This document shows, one piece after another, positions 47,621 through 57,426 of a stretch of DNA of 64,000 nucleotides. Made by a program: the position numbers and the translations under genes. The DNA is from Mesorhizobium sp. GTDB lineage: Bacteria; Pseudomonadota; Alphaproteobacteria; Rhizobiales; Rhizobiaceae. The notes under the pieces are model-generated. The model worked only from the letters and a program-made list of their open reading frames with translations. It was not told the origin of the DNA and did not search any database. The stretch spans positions 2,294,001-2,358,000 of the forward strand of contig NZ_JAMLIG010000001.1 in the NCBI RefSeq assembly GCF_023954305.1. Direction: 5' to 3'. The stretch's first letter is position 1. The number at the start of each line of letters is the position of its first letter.

Positions 47621-48943
47621 GTGCATCTGTTGCGAAAATTGCTGTTTGTTGCGGCGGTCGTGCTGTGCGGCGCGCCGCTTGCATACGCCCAGCAGCCGGC
47701 GTCCGATTCGGCGCGTTCCCGCGAGGCGCTGGTCCTCTGGCACAGGCTTGTGCTCGAACTCGTCCGCCACACCGCGACCTACTCGCCGCCGGTGGCCAGC
47801 CGGGCCTTCGCCTATCTGGGCGTCACCGCCTTCGAGGCACTGGCGACCGGCTCCGACGGGCTGCACTCGCTTGCCGGCCAGTTGAACGGCCTCACGCCTG
47901 CTCCGGCCCGCGAGCCCGGCCAGACCCACGACAGCGCGGTCGTCGTGCAGGCGGCGATGGCGCATGCCGCGGCGAGCCTCTTCCACAATACGGGCCCGAC
48001 CGGCCAGCGCGCGCTGAAGGCGATGGCGAAGAAGGCGGGAGCCGCCGCGGCGACAGGTGTGCCCGAGGACGTGGTCCGACGCAGCGAGGACCATGGCCGC
48101 GCGGTTGCCGAGCATATCCTCGCCTGGGCGGCGACCGATGGCGGCGCGGTGATCGAGAACATGGGATTTCCGCTCGAATACGCGCTGACGGAAGGGCCGG
48201 CGCATTGGGTGCCGACCAATCTCATCCGCCAGCAGCAGGTGCCGCTGTTGCCGAACTGGGGCAGGGCGCGCACCTTTGCCATGCCGGACGGGGCGGCCTG
48301 CGGCCTGCCCCCGCCGCCTGCCTATAGCGAGGCGCCGGACTCGCAGTTCTACAAGGAGGCGCTCGAGGTCCGCGACACGGTGAACGGCCTCACCGACGAG
48401 CAACGCACCATCGCGCGGTTCTGGTCGGACGATCCGATGCTGTCGCCGACCCCGCCCGGTCACTGGATCTCGATCGCGATCGATGCGCTGGAGAAGGAGA
48501 ATGCCGACCTGCCGACGAGCGCGGAGACCCTGGCGCGGCTCGGGATCACGCTGGCGGACGCCTTCATCGGCTGCTGGCATTCCAAATTCGAATACGATCT
48601 CCTGCGGCCGCTGACCTACATCCGCCGCGTCATCGACCCCAAATGGGAGGCTCTCCTCAACACGCCTCCCTTCCCGGAATATCCGAGCGGCCACTCGACG
48701 CAATCGGGCGCGGCGGCAACGGTGCTGAGCGAAGTCTTCGGTCCGGCCTATGCCTTCGAGGATGGCACGCACGAGGACGACGGCCTGCCGGTGCGAAGTT
48801 TTTCCAGCTTCTGGGCGGCGGCCGAGGAGGCCGGCATCTCGCGTCTCTACGGCGGCATCCATTTCCGCTCGGCGATCGAGCGCGGCCTAGATCAGGGCCG
48901 TTGCATCGGCGCCTATGCCAACGTGCTCAGGACGCGGAACTGA
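47621..48943 (+). CDS. Vanadium-dependent haloperoxidase / PAP2 family protein
   Basis: 440 residues with an N-terminal signal peptide (LLFVAAVVLCGAPLAYA), so exported. All vanadate/phosphate site residues of the family are present: K322 and R329 (KFEYDLLRP), S356-G357-H358 (PSGH), R408 and H414 (SRLYGGIHF). The length and the EAGISRLYGG form match chloroperoxidase-like bacterial members. Could be a halide oxidant or a phosphatase. GTG start with GGGAGGG upstream, 81 bases after phoB; co-transcription with the Pho operon is possible. The next gene, an FG-GAP protein, starts 4 bases on. Confidence 0.85.
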   Translation: MHLLRKLLFVAAVVLCGAPLAYAQQPASDSARSREALVLWHRLVLELVRHTATYSPPVASRAFAYLGVTAFEALATGSDGLHSLAGQLNGLTPAPAREPGQTHDSAVVVQAAMAHAAASLFHNTGPTGQRALKAMAKKAGAAAATGVPEDVVRRSEDHGRAVAEHILAWAATDGGAVIENMGFPLEYALTEGPAHWVPTNLIRQQQVPLLPNWGRARTFAMPDGAACGLPPPPAYSEAPDSQFYKEALEVRDTVNGLTDEQRTIARFWSDDPMLSPTPPGHWISIAIDALEKENADLPTSAETLARLGITLADAFIGCWHSKFEYDLLRPLTYIRRVIDPKWEALLNTPPFPEYPSGHSTQSGAAATVLSEVFGPAYAFEDGTHEDDGLPVRSFSSFWAAAEEAGISRLYGGIHFRSAIERGLDQGRCIGAYANVLRTRN

Positions 48944-48947
48944 CGCC

Positions 48948-50546
48948 ATGCGCCTGCCAGGCACCTTCCTCGCTGCGATGCTGGCGGTCGGCTGCACCGC
49001 CGCGCAGGCTTTCGAGGTTTCCGTCCCCCGCTACGTCGAGGAGACCGCCTCCTCGGGGATCGAGCACAGCTTCACCGGCGAATGGGAATTCATGGTCGGC
49101 GGCGGCGTCGCCGCGTTCGACTGCGACGGCGACCGTATGCCAGACATGCTGCTTTCCGGCGGCACGTCACCGACAACATTCTACCGCAACACGAGCGCGC
49201 CGGGGAGCGCGCTCACCTTCGAGGCGCAGGCGAGCGGTCTCGAACTCGACATGGTCTCCGGCGCCTATCCGCTCGACGTCGACAGCGACGGCGCAACCGA
49301 TATCGTCCTTTTGCGGGTGGGCGAAAACGTGGTCATGCGCGGCCTCGGCGGCTGCAGGTTCGAGCGCGCCAACGAAACGTTCGGCTTCGACGGCGGCGAC
49401 GCCTGGTCGACCGCGCTCGCCGCGACCTGGGAAAAGGGCGCGCAGTTTCCGACAATCGCCATCGGCAACTACATCGACAGGACGCAGGACGCGTTTCCGT
49501 GGGGCTCCTGCACCGACAACTGGCTGCATCGGCCGATGGGCGAGGAGCGAAAATTCGCCCCGCCATCGCCGCTCAAGCCGAGCTACTGCGCGCTGTCGAT
49601 GCTGTTCACCGACTGGAACCGGTCGGGCACGCCGTCGCTGCGCGTCTCCAACGACCGCGAATATTACAAGGGCGGGCAAGAGCAGCTGTGGCGGGTCGAC
49701 CCCGGCAAGCCGCCGGCGCTCTATGGTCCCGCCGACGGGTGGAAGCCGCTCAAGATCTGGGGCATGGGTATCGCCAGCACCGACCTCGACGGCGATGGCC
49801 ATCCCGAATATTTCCTGACCTCGATGGCCGACAACAAGCTGCAGACTCTGGCCGCCAAGCCGGAGGCCGGGGCGCCGAAGGCGAGCTTCGCCGATGTCGC
49901 CTTCGCCAAGGGCGTGACCGCACATCGCCCGTACACAGGCGGCGAGGTGAAACCGTCGACCGCGTGGCACGCCCAGTTCGAGGACGTCAACAATGACGGG
50001 CTCGCCGACCTGTTCGTCGCCAAGGGCAATGTCTCGGACATGCCGGACTTCGCCATGATGGACCCGAACAATCTGCTATTGCAGAAGCCGGATGGAATTT
50101 TCGAGGAAGCAGGCGAGGCGGCCGGCGTGGCAAGCTTCGAGACCGGCCGGGGTGCGGCGCTCGCCGATTTCAATCTCGACGGCCGGGTCGATCTCGTCGT
50201 CGTCAACCGCAACGCCAGGACGCAGATCTGGCGCAACGCGGATGCGGGGGGCGGCAACTGGGTCGGATTCGAGCTGAAGCAACCGGCGCCGAATGTCGAT
50301 GCGATCGGCGCCTGGGTCGAAATCCGCTGCGGCGGACACACGACGCGCCGCGAAATCACCGTCGGCGGCGGGCATGCGGGTGGGCAGCTCGGCTGGATCC
50401 ATGGCGGCCTCGGCGCGGAAACGAAGGCCGAGGTGCGTGTGGCGTGGCCCGACGGGACGACAGGCGAGTGGCAGCCGGTCGAGGCAAACGGCTTCTACGA
50501 GCTGGTCCGCGGGCAGGCACCGAAGGCCTGGTTGCCCGACCGCTGA
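48948..50546 (+). CDS. Exported CRTAC1-like FG-GAP/ASPIC protein
   Basis: 532 residues. Signal peptide (LPGTFLAAMLAVGCTAAQA), then VCBS/FG-GAP beta-propeller blades with Asp-rich calcium loops (AAFDCDGDRMPDM, DVDSDGATDI, STDLDGDGHPEY, DVNNDGLADL, DFNLDGRVDL) and a C-terminal ASPIC/UnbV domain (NWVGFELK, GAWVEIRCGG, HGGLG, RVAWPDGTTGEW). An extracytoplasmic scaffold or partner, often next to vanadium haloperoxidase genes. Its stop shares the TGATCA sequence with the convergent ROK gene; there is no gap between them. Confidence 0.87.
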   Translation: MRLPGTFLAAMLAVGCTAAQAFEVSVPRYVEETASSGIEHSFTGEWEFMVGGGVAAFDCDGDRMPDMLLSGGTSPTTFYRNTSAPGSALTFEAQASGLELDMVSGAYPLDVDSDGATDIVLLRVGENVVMRGLGGCRFERANETFGFDGGDAWSTALAATWEKGAQFPTIAIGNYIDRTQDAFPWGSCTDNWLHRPMGEERKFAPPSPLKPSYCALSMLFTDWNRSGTPSLRVSNDREYYKGGQEQLWRVDPGKPPALYGPADGWKPLKIWGMGIASTDLDGDGHPEYFLTSMADNKLQTLAAKPEAGAPKASFADVAFAKGVTAHRPYTGGEVKPSTAWHAQFEDVNNDGLADLFVAKGNVSDMPDFAMMDPNNLLLQKPDGIFEEAGEAAGVASFETGRGAALADFNLDGRVDLVVVNRNARTQIWRNADAGGGNWVGFELKQPAPNVDAIGAWVEIRCGGHTTRREITVGGGHAGGQLGWIHGGLGAETKAEVRVAWPDGTTGEWQPVEANGFYELVRGQAPKAWLPDR

Positions 50547-51782
50547 TCAGGCGACGATCCTGCCCGGTGCGGCCGGCTGCGACGGCGAGAAGACCTCCTG
50601 GTCGATGAAGGTCAGCGCCCGCATGGCGCAGCCCTCGCGGATCAGCGGCATCTCGTCCGGCTCCGTGGCGAAAGAGATGGCGCCCGAATGCACACCGCCC
50701 GCCGTGCGGGCGATAGCGTCGAGCATCGGATTCTCCATCAGGTCGAAGGCATTGGCGCCGTGGCCGACGATCGCCACCGGCGCGGGATCGATCAGCGCGA
50801 ACAGGCTGCCGAGGCCGAAGCCGATCGCCTCGCCGGCGATGCGGAACGCCTCGCGTTCCGGTCCCGGCCGCTGCCGGGCAATCTCGGCCAGTGCGCGGAT
50901 GTCCTCGTCGCTCACGTCGCGCGCCACCGCCTCCGTCTCCGGCAGGCCCTTGGCGTTGCGCCAGATTGCATAGTTCCCGGCATAGGCTTCGATGCAGCCG
51001 CGCCGTCCGCAGCGGCAGAGCGCCCCGTCGGGCCGGTGGATCATGTGGCCGAACTCGCCGCCGGAGGACTGCGTGCCGGTAAAAAGCTCGCCCCGCAGCA
51101 CCATGCCCATGCCGATGCCATGCGACAGAAGCACCGCGATGAAGTCGCGGGCATAGCGCTCGGGATTCTTCCAGCGCAGTCCCACGGCGATCATGTTGCA
51201 GTCGTTCTCGACCGTGACAGGTATCGCGAATTCCTTCTCCAGGATCGCGCTGAAATCGATGTCGGAATGCGGCGTGATCGGCGACCACAAGAGCTTGCGT
51301 TCGCCGGAGTCGGTGATGCCCTGCACGGCCAGCACGATGCGCATGATCGGCCGGCGGTCCGGCACTGCGCCGATCAGGCGGCGGATGATGCCGACCGTTT
51401 CGTCGACGAGCTCTTCGCGCGACAATTCAAGCGTCGGGAGCTTTCGCCGTTCCTCCGCGATCGCCTCGCCAGCATAGTCGATCAACGTCGCCGAGAGCTG
51501 GTTCATCGACAGGACGATGGTGAGGATGGTCGCCGCTTTCGCATTGAGACGAACCGCCACTTGCGGCCTGCCACGGCGGGTGGCCGGCGCATCGGCCGCC
51601 CGGCTTTCGACCAGGATGCCCTCGGAGATGAGATCGGCGGTGATAGCGGAGATCGTCGACGGGCTCAGCGCCGTCGTCGCGGCGATGTCGGTGCGCGACG
51701 GCTGCCCCGCGCGGCGCACTGCCGAGATCACCATCGCCCGATTGCGGCGACGCAGATCGTCGTGACGGATACCGACCGTCAT
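50547..51782 (-). CDS. ROK-family transcriptional repressor (XylR-like)
   Basis: 411 residues. N-terminal winged helix (AVRRAGQPSRTDIAATTALSPSTISAITADLISEG), then a ROK sugar-kinase-like domain with VENDCNMIA, GIGMGMVLRG, SGGEFGHM and the zinc motif CRCGRRGC. The kinase phosphate loop is degenerate, as in repressors. An ATG at 51791 directly abuts GGGAGG, so the ATG at 51782, 9 bases from it, is preferred. Divergent from xylF, whose promoter carries a long palindrome; it probably represses the xylose transporter until xylose binds. Confidence 0.88.
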   Translation of the reverse strand: MTVGIRHDDLRRRNRAMVISAVRRAGQPSRTDIAATTALSPSTISAITADLISEGILVESRAADAPATRRGRPQVAVRLNAKAATILTIVLSMNQLSATLIDYAGEAIAEERRKLPTLELSREELVDETVGIIRRLIGAVPDRRPIMRIVLAVQGITDSGERKLLWSPITPHSDIDFSAILEKEFAIPVTVENDCNMIAVGLRWKNPERYARDFIAVLLSHGIGMGMVLRGELFTGTQSSGGEFGHMIHRPDGALCRCGRRGCIEAYAGNYAIWRNAKGLPETEAVARDVSDEDIRALAEIARQRPGPEREAFRIAGEAIGFGLGSLFALIDPAPVAIVGHGANAFDLMENPMLDAIARTAGGVHSGAISFATEPDEMPLIREGCAMRALTFIDQEVFSPSQPAAPGRIVA

Positions 51783-51847
51783 CTCAGACATCCTCCCGGG
51801 CGCCGTGCCGTCCTCGCCGGACCGCCTCCTCTCGGCGCTGATGGATA

Positions 51848-51876
51848 TTGACAGACGGGAAGCCGTGAGTCATTAT
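51848..51876 (+). promoter_or_regulatory. xylF promoter
   Basis: TTGACA (51848-51853) and CATTAT (51871-51876) with a 17-base spacer, a strong sigma-70-type promoter about 85 bases before xylF. The -10 element touches the palindromic operator that follows. Confidence 0.75.
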
Positions 51877-51898
51877 TTTTTTCGAGGCTCGAAAAAAA
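51876..51898. promoter_or_regulatory. ROK repressor operator
   Basis: A perfect 23-base palindrome, TTTTTTTCGAG, central G, CTCGAAAAAAA, covering the end of the -10 and the start site of the xylF promoter. A/T-rich flanks around a CGAG/CTCG core fit operators of ROK repressors such as XylR. Divergent position supports control of both genes. Confidence 0.78.
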
Positions 51899-51961
51899 GA
51901 GCTTCGCCAGATGGCCTCAGGGCCAGCGTCATGCGCCGCCAAGGCGCTCAGGGAGGACTCA

Positions 51962-53002
51962 ATGAACAAGTTTGCAGCCGCCATGCTGGCGGGTGTCGCC
52001 ATGTCGATGTCGCTCGCCGCCGTCGCCGAGGCGAAGGACAAGGTGATCGGCGTTTCGTGGTCCAACTTCCAGGAAGAGCGCTGGAAGACGGACGAAGCGG
52101 CGATGAAGGCCGCGATCGAGGCCGCCGGCGACAAATATATCTCCGCGGATGCGCAGTCGTCCGCTGCCAAGCAACTCGCCGATGTCGAGTCGCTCATTTC
52201 GCAGGGTGCGAATGCGCTGATCATCCTGTCGCAGGATGCGTCCGCCATCGGTCCGGCGGTCGAAAAGGCTCTGGCGGAAGGCATTCCGGTGGTGGGCTAT
52301 GACCGTCTGATCGAGAACAAGGATGTCTTCTATCTGACTTTCGACAACAAGGAAGTGGGCCGGATGCAGGCCCGCGAGGTGTTCAAGGTGAAGCCCGAGG
52401 GCAACTACGCCTTCATCAAGGGCTCGTCGGCCGATCCGAACGCCGATTTCCTGTTCTCCGGCCAGATGGAAGTGCTGAAGGAAGCCATCGATTCCGGCAA
52501 GATCAAGAATGTCGGCGAGGCCTATACCGACGGCTGGCTGCCGGCCAACGCCCAGAAGAACATGGAACAGATCCTGACGACCAACGGCAACAAGGTCGAC
52601 GCGGTCGTGGCGTCGAATGACGGCACCGCCGGTGGCGTCGTCGCGGCTCTGTCGGCGCAGGGGCTCGCCGGTACCGTGCCGGTGTCCGGCCAGGACGGCG
52701 ACCACGCCGCGCTCAACCGCGTTGCGCTCGGCACCCAGACCGTCTCGGTGTGGAAGGATGCGCGCGATCTCGGCAAGAATGCCGCCGAGATCGCCTCCAT
52801 GCTCGCCGACGGCAAGAAGATGGAAGAGATCCCGAACGTCGTGAAGTTCACCACGCCGGGCGGCAACGAGACCAACTCCGTCTTCCTGACCCCGGTTCCG
52901 ATCACCAAGGACAACCTCAACGTCGTCATCGACGCGGGCTGGGTGAGCAAGGACGTGGTCTGCGCCGGCGTCGCCGCCGGGTCGGTCGCCGCCTGCAACT
53001 GA
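51962..53002 (+). CDS. xylF: D-xylose ABC transporter substrate-binding protein
   Basis: 346 residues with a signal peptide (KFAAAMLAGVAMSMSLAAVAEA). Closely follows XylF: IGVSWSNFQEERWKTDEAAM, GANALIILSQDASAIGP, VVGYDRLIENKDVFYLTFDNKEVG, VGEAYTDGWLPANAQKNMEQIL, VVASNDGTAGGVVAALSAQGL, SGQDGD. Captures D-xylose in the periplasm. GGGAGGACTCA precedes the ATG. Controlled by the strong promoter and ROK operator upstream. Confidence 0.93.
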   Translation: MNKFAAAMLAGVAMSMSLAAVAEAKDKVIGVSWSNFQEERWKTDEAAMKAAIEAAGDKYISADAQSSAAKQLADVESLISQGANALIILSQDASAIGPAVEKALAEGIPVVGYDRLIENKDVFYLTFDNKEVGRMQAREVFKVKPEGNYAFIKGSSADPNADFLFSGQMEVLKEAIDSGKIKNVGEAYTDGWLPANAQKNMEQILTTNGNKVDAVVASNDGTAGGVVAALSAQGLAGTVPVSGQDGDHAALNRVALGTQTVSVWKDARDLGKNAAEIASMLADGKKMEEIPNVVKFTTPGGNETNSVFLTPVPITKDNLNVVIDAGWVSKDVVCAGVAAGSVAACN

Positions 53003-53028
53003 CCGCGTCGCACAGCCGACAATGCCGG

Positions 53029-53060
53029 AACGCCGCGGTTTGACGAACCGCGGCGTTTCT
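53029..53060 (+). terminator. Stem-loop between xylF and xylH
   Basis: AACGCCGCGGTT (53029-53040) and AACCGCGGCGTT (53046-53057) form a perfect 12-bp stem with a 5-base loop, followed by TCTCT. Likely partial terminator/3' stabiliser that favours the binding protein over the permease. Confidence 0.75.
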
Positions 53061-53113
53061 CTAAGGTAGACACGCCAAAGCAGCCTCAGACTGCGGCACC
53101 CGGGAGGAAAGTC

Positions 53114-54427
53114 ATGACCGACGCGACCTCGAATGCGGCTCCGGACGGCGCGCGCGCGTCGGAGCTCAATGCCGCGGCGCGGTTCCTGAAGGCGACCGAG
53201 ATCGACACCCGCATGCTCGGCATGATCGGCGCGCTGGTTATCATCTGGTTCGGCCTGCACATCCTGTCGGGCGGCCTCTTCCTTACCCCGCGCAATCTCT
53301 GGAACCTGTCGGTCCAGTCCGCCTCCGTGGCGGTGATGGCGACCGGCATGGTGCTGGTCATCGTCACCCGCAACATCGACCTGTCGGTCGGCTCCATCCT
53401 CGGCTTCGTCGGCATGGTGATGGGCGTCACCCAGGCCGAGATACTGACGCGGCAACTCGGCTTCTCGCTCGGCGATCCCTGGATCTGGGTCATCGCTCTC
53501 GCTGCCGGTATCGTCCTCGGCGCCGCGATCGGCGCTTTCCAAGGCTATATCATCGCCTATCTCGGCGTGCCGGCCTTCATCGTCACGCTCGGCGGCCTGC
53601 TGGTCTGGCGCGGCGCGGCATGGTGGGTCACCAGCGGTCGCACAGTCGCTCCGATGGACGCCACCTTCCGGCTGATGGGCGGCGGACCGGACGGTTCGAT
53701 CGGCGCGACCTGGAGCTGGATCGTCGGCATCGTCGCCTGTCTCGCGGTGGTCGTCATGCTGGTCATCGGCCGCAGGCAGCGCATGCGCTTCAAGTTCCCG
53801 CTGCGACCGATCTGGGCGGAGGTCTTTCTCGGCACGGTCGCCTGCGCGGTCATCCTCGGCGCGGTTTGGATCGCCAATTCCTATCCCTGGCCGATCGGCA
53901 TCGTGCGCCGATATTTCGAGGCGCAGGGCCTGCCGGTGCCCGAGGGCGCCTTCATCGCCCACGGCATCGCCATTCCCGTGCTGATCGCCATCGGCGTCGG
54001 CATCGTCATGACCTTCCTCGCCACCCGCACCCGCTTCGGCCGATATGTCTTCGCCATCGGCGGCAACCCGGAAGCGGCCGAACTCGCCGGCATCAACACG
54101 CGCTGGGTGACCTTGAAGATCTTCATGCTGATGGGCGTGCTCGCCGCAATCGCATCGGCGATCTCGACCGCGCGCCTCAACGCCGCGACCAATGCGCAAG
54201 GCACGCTGGACGAACTGCTCACGATTGCCGCCGCGGTCATCGGCGGCACGTCGCTGGCCGGTGGCTCGGGAACAATCGCAGGCGCCATGCTCGGCGCGCT
54301 TCTGATGCAGTCGCTGCAGTCCGGCATGGTGCTGCTCGGCATCGACACGCCGCTGCAGAATATCGTGGTAGGCGCCGTGCTGGTGATCGCGGTCTGGCTC
54401 GACACGATGTACCGCAAGCGGATCTAG
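53114..54427 (+). CDS. xylH: D-xylose-type ABC transporter permease
   Basis: 437 residues, about ten or more membrane segments. MVLVIVTRNIDLSVGSILGFVGM is the sugar permease signature; AYLGVPAFIVTLGGLLVWRG, GGNPEAAELAGINTRWVTLK and AAAVIGGTSLAGGSGT follow. The length and the long central insert match XylH rather than RbsC. Inner-membrane channel of the xylose importer. GGGAGGA precedes the ATG. Confidence 0.92.
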   Translation: MTDATSNAAPDGARASELNAAARFLKATEIDTRMLGMIGALVIIWFGLHILSGGLFLTPRNLWNLSVQSASVAVMATGMVLVIVTRNIDLSVGSILGFVGMVMGVTQAEILTRQLGFSLGDPWIWVIALAAGIVLGAAIGAFQGYIIAYLGVPAFIVTLGGLLVWRGAAWWVTSGRTVAPMDATFRLMGGGPDGSIGATWSWIVGIVACLAVVVMLVIGRRQRMRFKFPLRPIWAEVFLGTVACAVILGAVWIANSYPWPIGIVRRYFEAQGLPVPEGAFIAHGIAIPVLIAIGVGIVMTFLATRTRFGRYVFAIGGNPEAAELAGINTRWVTLKIFMLMGVLAAIASAISTARLNAATNAQGTLDELLTIAAAVIGGTSLAGGSGTIAGAMLGALLMQSLQSGMVLLGIDTPLQNIVVGAVLVIAVWLDTMYRKRI

Positions 54428-54437
54428 GAGGAAGACG

Positions 54438-55235
<798 letters not shown>

Positions 55236-55344
55236 TCCGAATGCCGGCTGACGCTGGGGTAGTGCCGAGGCGGTGGCGCGGGCATTGCAATAGCGGGTCC
55301 ATCCGATATGCATGGCGCATTCATCCACCTCCTGCGGAGGGCGC

Positions 55345-56952
55345 GTGAGACGGATCTTTCCCGCGATCGTTTTCGCGTCGGTGGCGGCAGCCAGCCTGGT
55401 CATGGCAGGCTATGCCTATGTCGCGGCCACCGATGCGGCCCGCATCAAGTTCGAGAGCACCGCCGACGACGCAGTCAACCGCCTCGAGACGCGGCTCGAG
55501 CTGCACCTGTCGCTGCTCAGGGCGACGCTCGCCCTCTACAAGACCGGGAACGGTTCGGTCAGCCGCGATGCGCTCCGGTCTTTCGTATCCGCCCTCGACA
55601 TCAAAGGCCGGTATGCGGGAATTCGGGGCCTTGGCTATGTCCGGCTCCTACGCGAAGGGGGTGAACGGGCGGCGGAGGATGACCTCGTGCGCAACTATGG
55701 CCGGCAGATGCAGGTCTGGCCTGTCGAGGGAGGCGCCCAGCGCGCGGTCGTCACTCTCCTCGAACCGCTGGACGACGGAAACCGTCAGGTGCTCGGCTTC
55801 GACATGATGAGCGAGCGGACGCGCCGTGCGGCGATAACCCGGGCGATGGAAACCGGCCAGCCGCGCGTGACCGGACGCGTCGCGCTCATCCAGGACGAGG
55901 GCATCTCGACGCAGGCCGGCTTCGTGGTCTACCTGCCGCTTGTGCTCGGTGTGCCTGAGACGGCGAGCGTCGGCCAGCGCGCAGCAGCCACCGCAGGCTT
56001 CGTGTATGCTCCCTTCCGCGCCCCGGAACTGTTCGGCGCGGCGCTCGCAAAGGCCCCTCTGCTGCCACTTGCAATCGAGGTCTATGACGGCGAGCCGATG
56101 CCGGAGGCGCTGATCTACCGGTCGCAGACCCCGCCGGACGGGTCGATGGGGATGTTCCGGACGAGCCGGCAGATCGAGTTCGCGGGGCGCACATGGCTGC
56201 TTCGCTTCGAACCGACACAGGCCTTCGCGTGGCCTTCGTCGCGAATGGCGGCCATCGCGCTCGGCCTGTTCGGACTGATCCTCGCGACGGCGCTCGCCTA
56301 TGTCGTGCGCTCCGGCGAGAAGGCATTCGAGGCAGTGCGGGCACTCAACGAGGCCGGGGAAAAGGCACTGCAGGAGAAGGACCTTCTGCTGCAGGAGATG
56401 AAGCACCGGATCAAGAATTCGATCGCCCGGGTGCTGGCGATCTCCCGACAGACGGCTTCGGGATCGAAGTCTATCGAGGAGTTCTCCGCCTCGTTCAGCG
56501 CCCGCCTGCAAGCGATGTCGGCCTCGCAGGACATGCTGACGCGCTCGCGCTGGCAGAAGGCCGACCTCAGGGAACTGCTGGTGACGGAAATCGAGCAGGT
56601 GCTGGGCAGCGACATGGATGCCGATCGCCTGACCGGGCCGCAGGTGGAGATCGACGAAGCGACAACGCAGGCCCTCGGGCTGACCTTCCACGAACTCGCC
56701 ACCAACGCGCTGAAATACGGCGCGATCGGCGCGGGCGCGGGCACCCTGTCGGTGACCTGGAAGGTCGAAGGAGACGGTCTGCGGCTGTATTGGCGCGAAC
56801 GCGGCGGCGGCAAGATCGAGCCGCCGGAGCGGAAAGGTTTCGGGACGCGGCTGATCGACGCCAACATCGTCCGCGAACTCGGCGGGAGTATCGAGCGTCG
56901 CTACCCTGAGGACGGAATCGACATCGACATCGCCATCCCCCTCAAACGCTGA
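55345..56952 (+). CDS. CHASE-domain HWE-type sensor histidine kinase
   Basis: About 535 residues. Membrane segment at the N-terminus (IFPAIVFASVAAASLVMAGYAY), a periplasmic CHASE domain (RYAGIRGLGYVRLL, QVLGFDMMSE, FVVYLPLVLG, GFVYAPFRAPELF), a second membrane segment near 300 (MAAIALGLFGLILATALAYVV), then an HWE/HisKA_2 kinase with H354 (EMKHRIKN), HELATNALKYG and GFGTRLI. GTG at 55345 follows GGAGGG; ATG at 55312 has no site. HWE kinases often feed PhyR in alphaproteobacteria, and phyR is 3 kb away, so it is a candidate general-stress sensor (inference). Confidence 0.85.
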   Translation: MRRIFPAIVFASVAAASLVMAGYAYVAATDAARIKFESTADDAVNRLETRLELHLSLLRATLALYKTGNGSVSRDALRSFVSALDIKGRYAGIRGLGYVRLLREGGERAAEDDLVRNYGRQMQVWPVEGGAQRAVVTLLEPLDDGNRQVLGFDMMSERTRRAAITRAMETGQPRVTGRVALIQDEGISTQAGFVVYLPLVLGVPETASVGQRAAATAGFVYAPFRAPELFGAALAKAPLLPLAIEVYDGEPMPEALIYRSQTPPDGSMGMFRTSRQIEFAGRTWLLRFEPTQAFAWPSSRMAAIALGLFGLILATALAYVVRSGEKAFEAVRALNEAGEKALQEKDLLLQEMKHRIKNSIARVLAISRQTASGSKSIEEFSASFSARLQAMSASQDMLTRSRWQKADLRELLVTEIEQVLGSDMDADRLTGPQVEIDEATTQALGLTFHELATNALKYGAIGAGAGTLSVTWKVEGDGLRLYWRERGGGKIEPPERKGFGTRLIDANIVRELGGSIERRYPEDGIDIDIAIPLKR

Positions 56953-56972
56953 TCCGGCAGGACCAGACGTGC

Positions 56973-57001
56973 AAAGGGGCCGCGGCGAGCGCGGCCCCTT
57001 T
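56973..57001. terminator. Bidirectional terminator
   Basis: AAAGGGGCCGCG (56973-56984) pairs perfectly with CGCGGCCCCTTT (56990-57001), 5-base loop, with A and T ends on either side, placed between the convergent CHASE kinase and lipoprotein genes. Confidence 0.85.
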
Positions 57002-57017
57002 GTCTGCTGCGTGCGGA

Positions 57018-57281
57018 TCAGTAGTAGCCGGCGGGACAGGCGGCGATGTAGATGCGCCCGCGACTGTCGCGGTAGCGGCATTCGCCCCTGCGGGTCGCCG
57101 CGCCGAGCAGCACGCCCGAGGCCCCGCCGATCACCGCGCCGGCGACGGCGCCACCGACGCGACCGGTTGCCAGACCGCCGACAGCCGCGCCAACGGCGGC
57201 ACCCGTGGCTGCGTCCTGCTCGGCCGTGGTGCAGCCGGTAATGGCCATGGCCGCCACCAGTGCAAGGATGATCTTCTTCAT
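57018..57281 (-). CDS. Glycine-zipper lipoprotein
   Basis: 87 residues. Signal peptide KKIILALVAAMAITGC with lipobox ITGC (lipidation Cys16), then a glycine-zipper stretch GAAVGAAVGGLATGRVGGAV and a short C-terminal tail with two Cys (GECRYR, AACPAGYY). Small outer-membrane-type lipoproteins of this form are common and some are stress-induced. AAGGAGAGA precedes the ATG. A GGAAC upstream (57316-57320) lacks a matching -10. Confidence 0.8.
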   Translation of the reverse strand: MKKIILALVAAMAITGCTTAEQDAATGAAVGAAVGGLATGRVGGAVAGAVIGGASGVLLGAATRRGECRYRDSRGRIYIAACPAGYY

Positions 57282-57426
57282 GACGCTCTCTCCTTCGGAA
57301 ACAACCCGCCCGAATGTTCCTTACATGCGAAGCGAGCAAGAAATCCGGTCAATCGCCGGAATTGCCTAGACCGGGAGCCAATATGCACCGAACGTAACCG
57401 TTCGGTTTCGCCGCATCCCGGCTTGA

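Noticed and set aside
46766..48862. 698-residue frame antisense to phoB and the haloperoxidase-like gene
   Set aside because: Covers two complete genes on the other strand; composition is that of a shadow frame.
57316..57320. GGAAC on the minus strand before the glycine-zipper lipoprotein
   Set aside because: The only GTT triplets lie 10 and 13 bases on, too near for an EcfG promoter.
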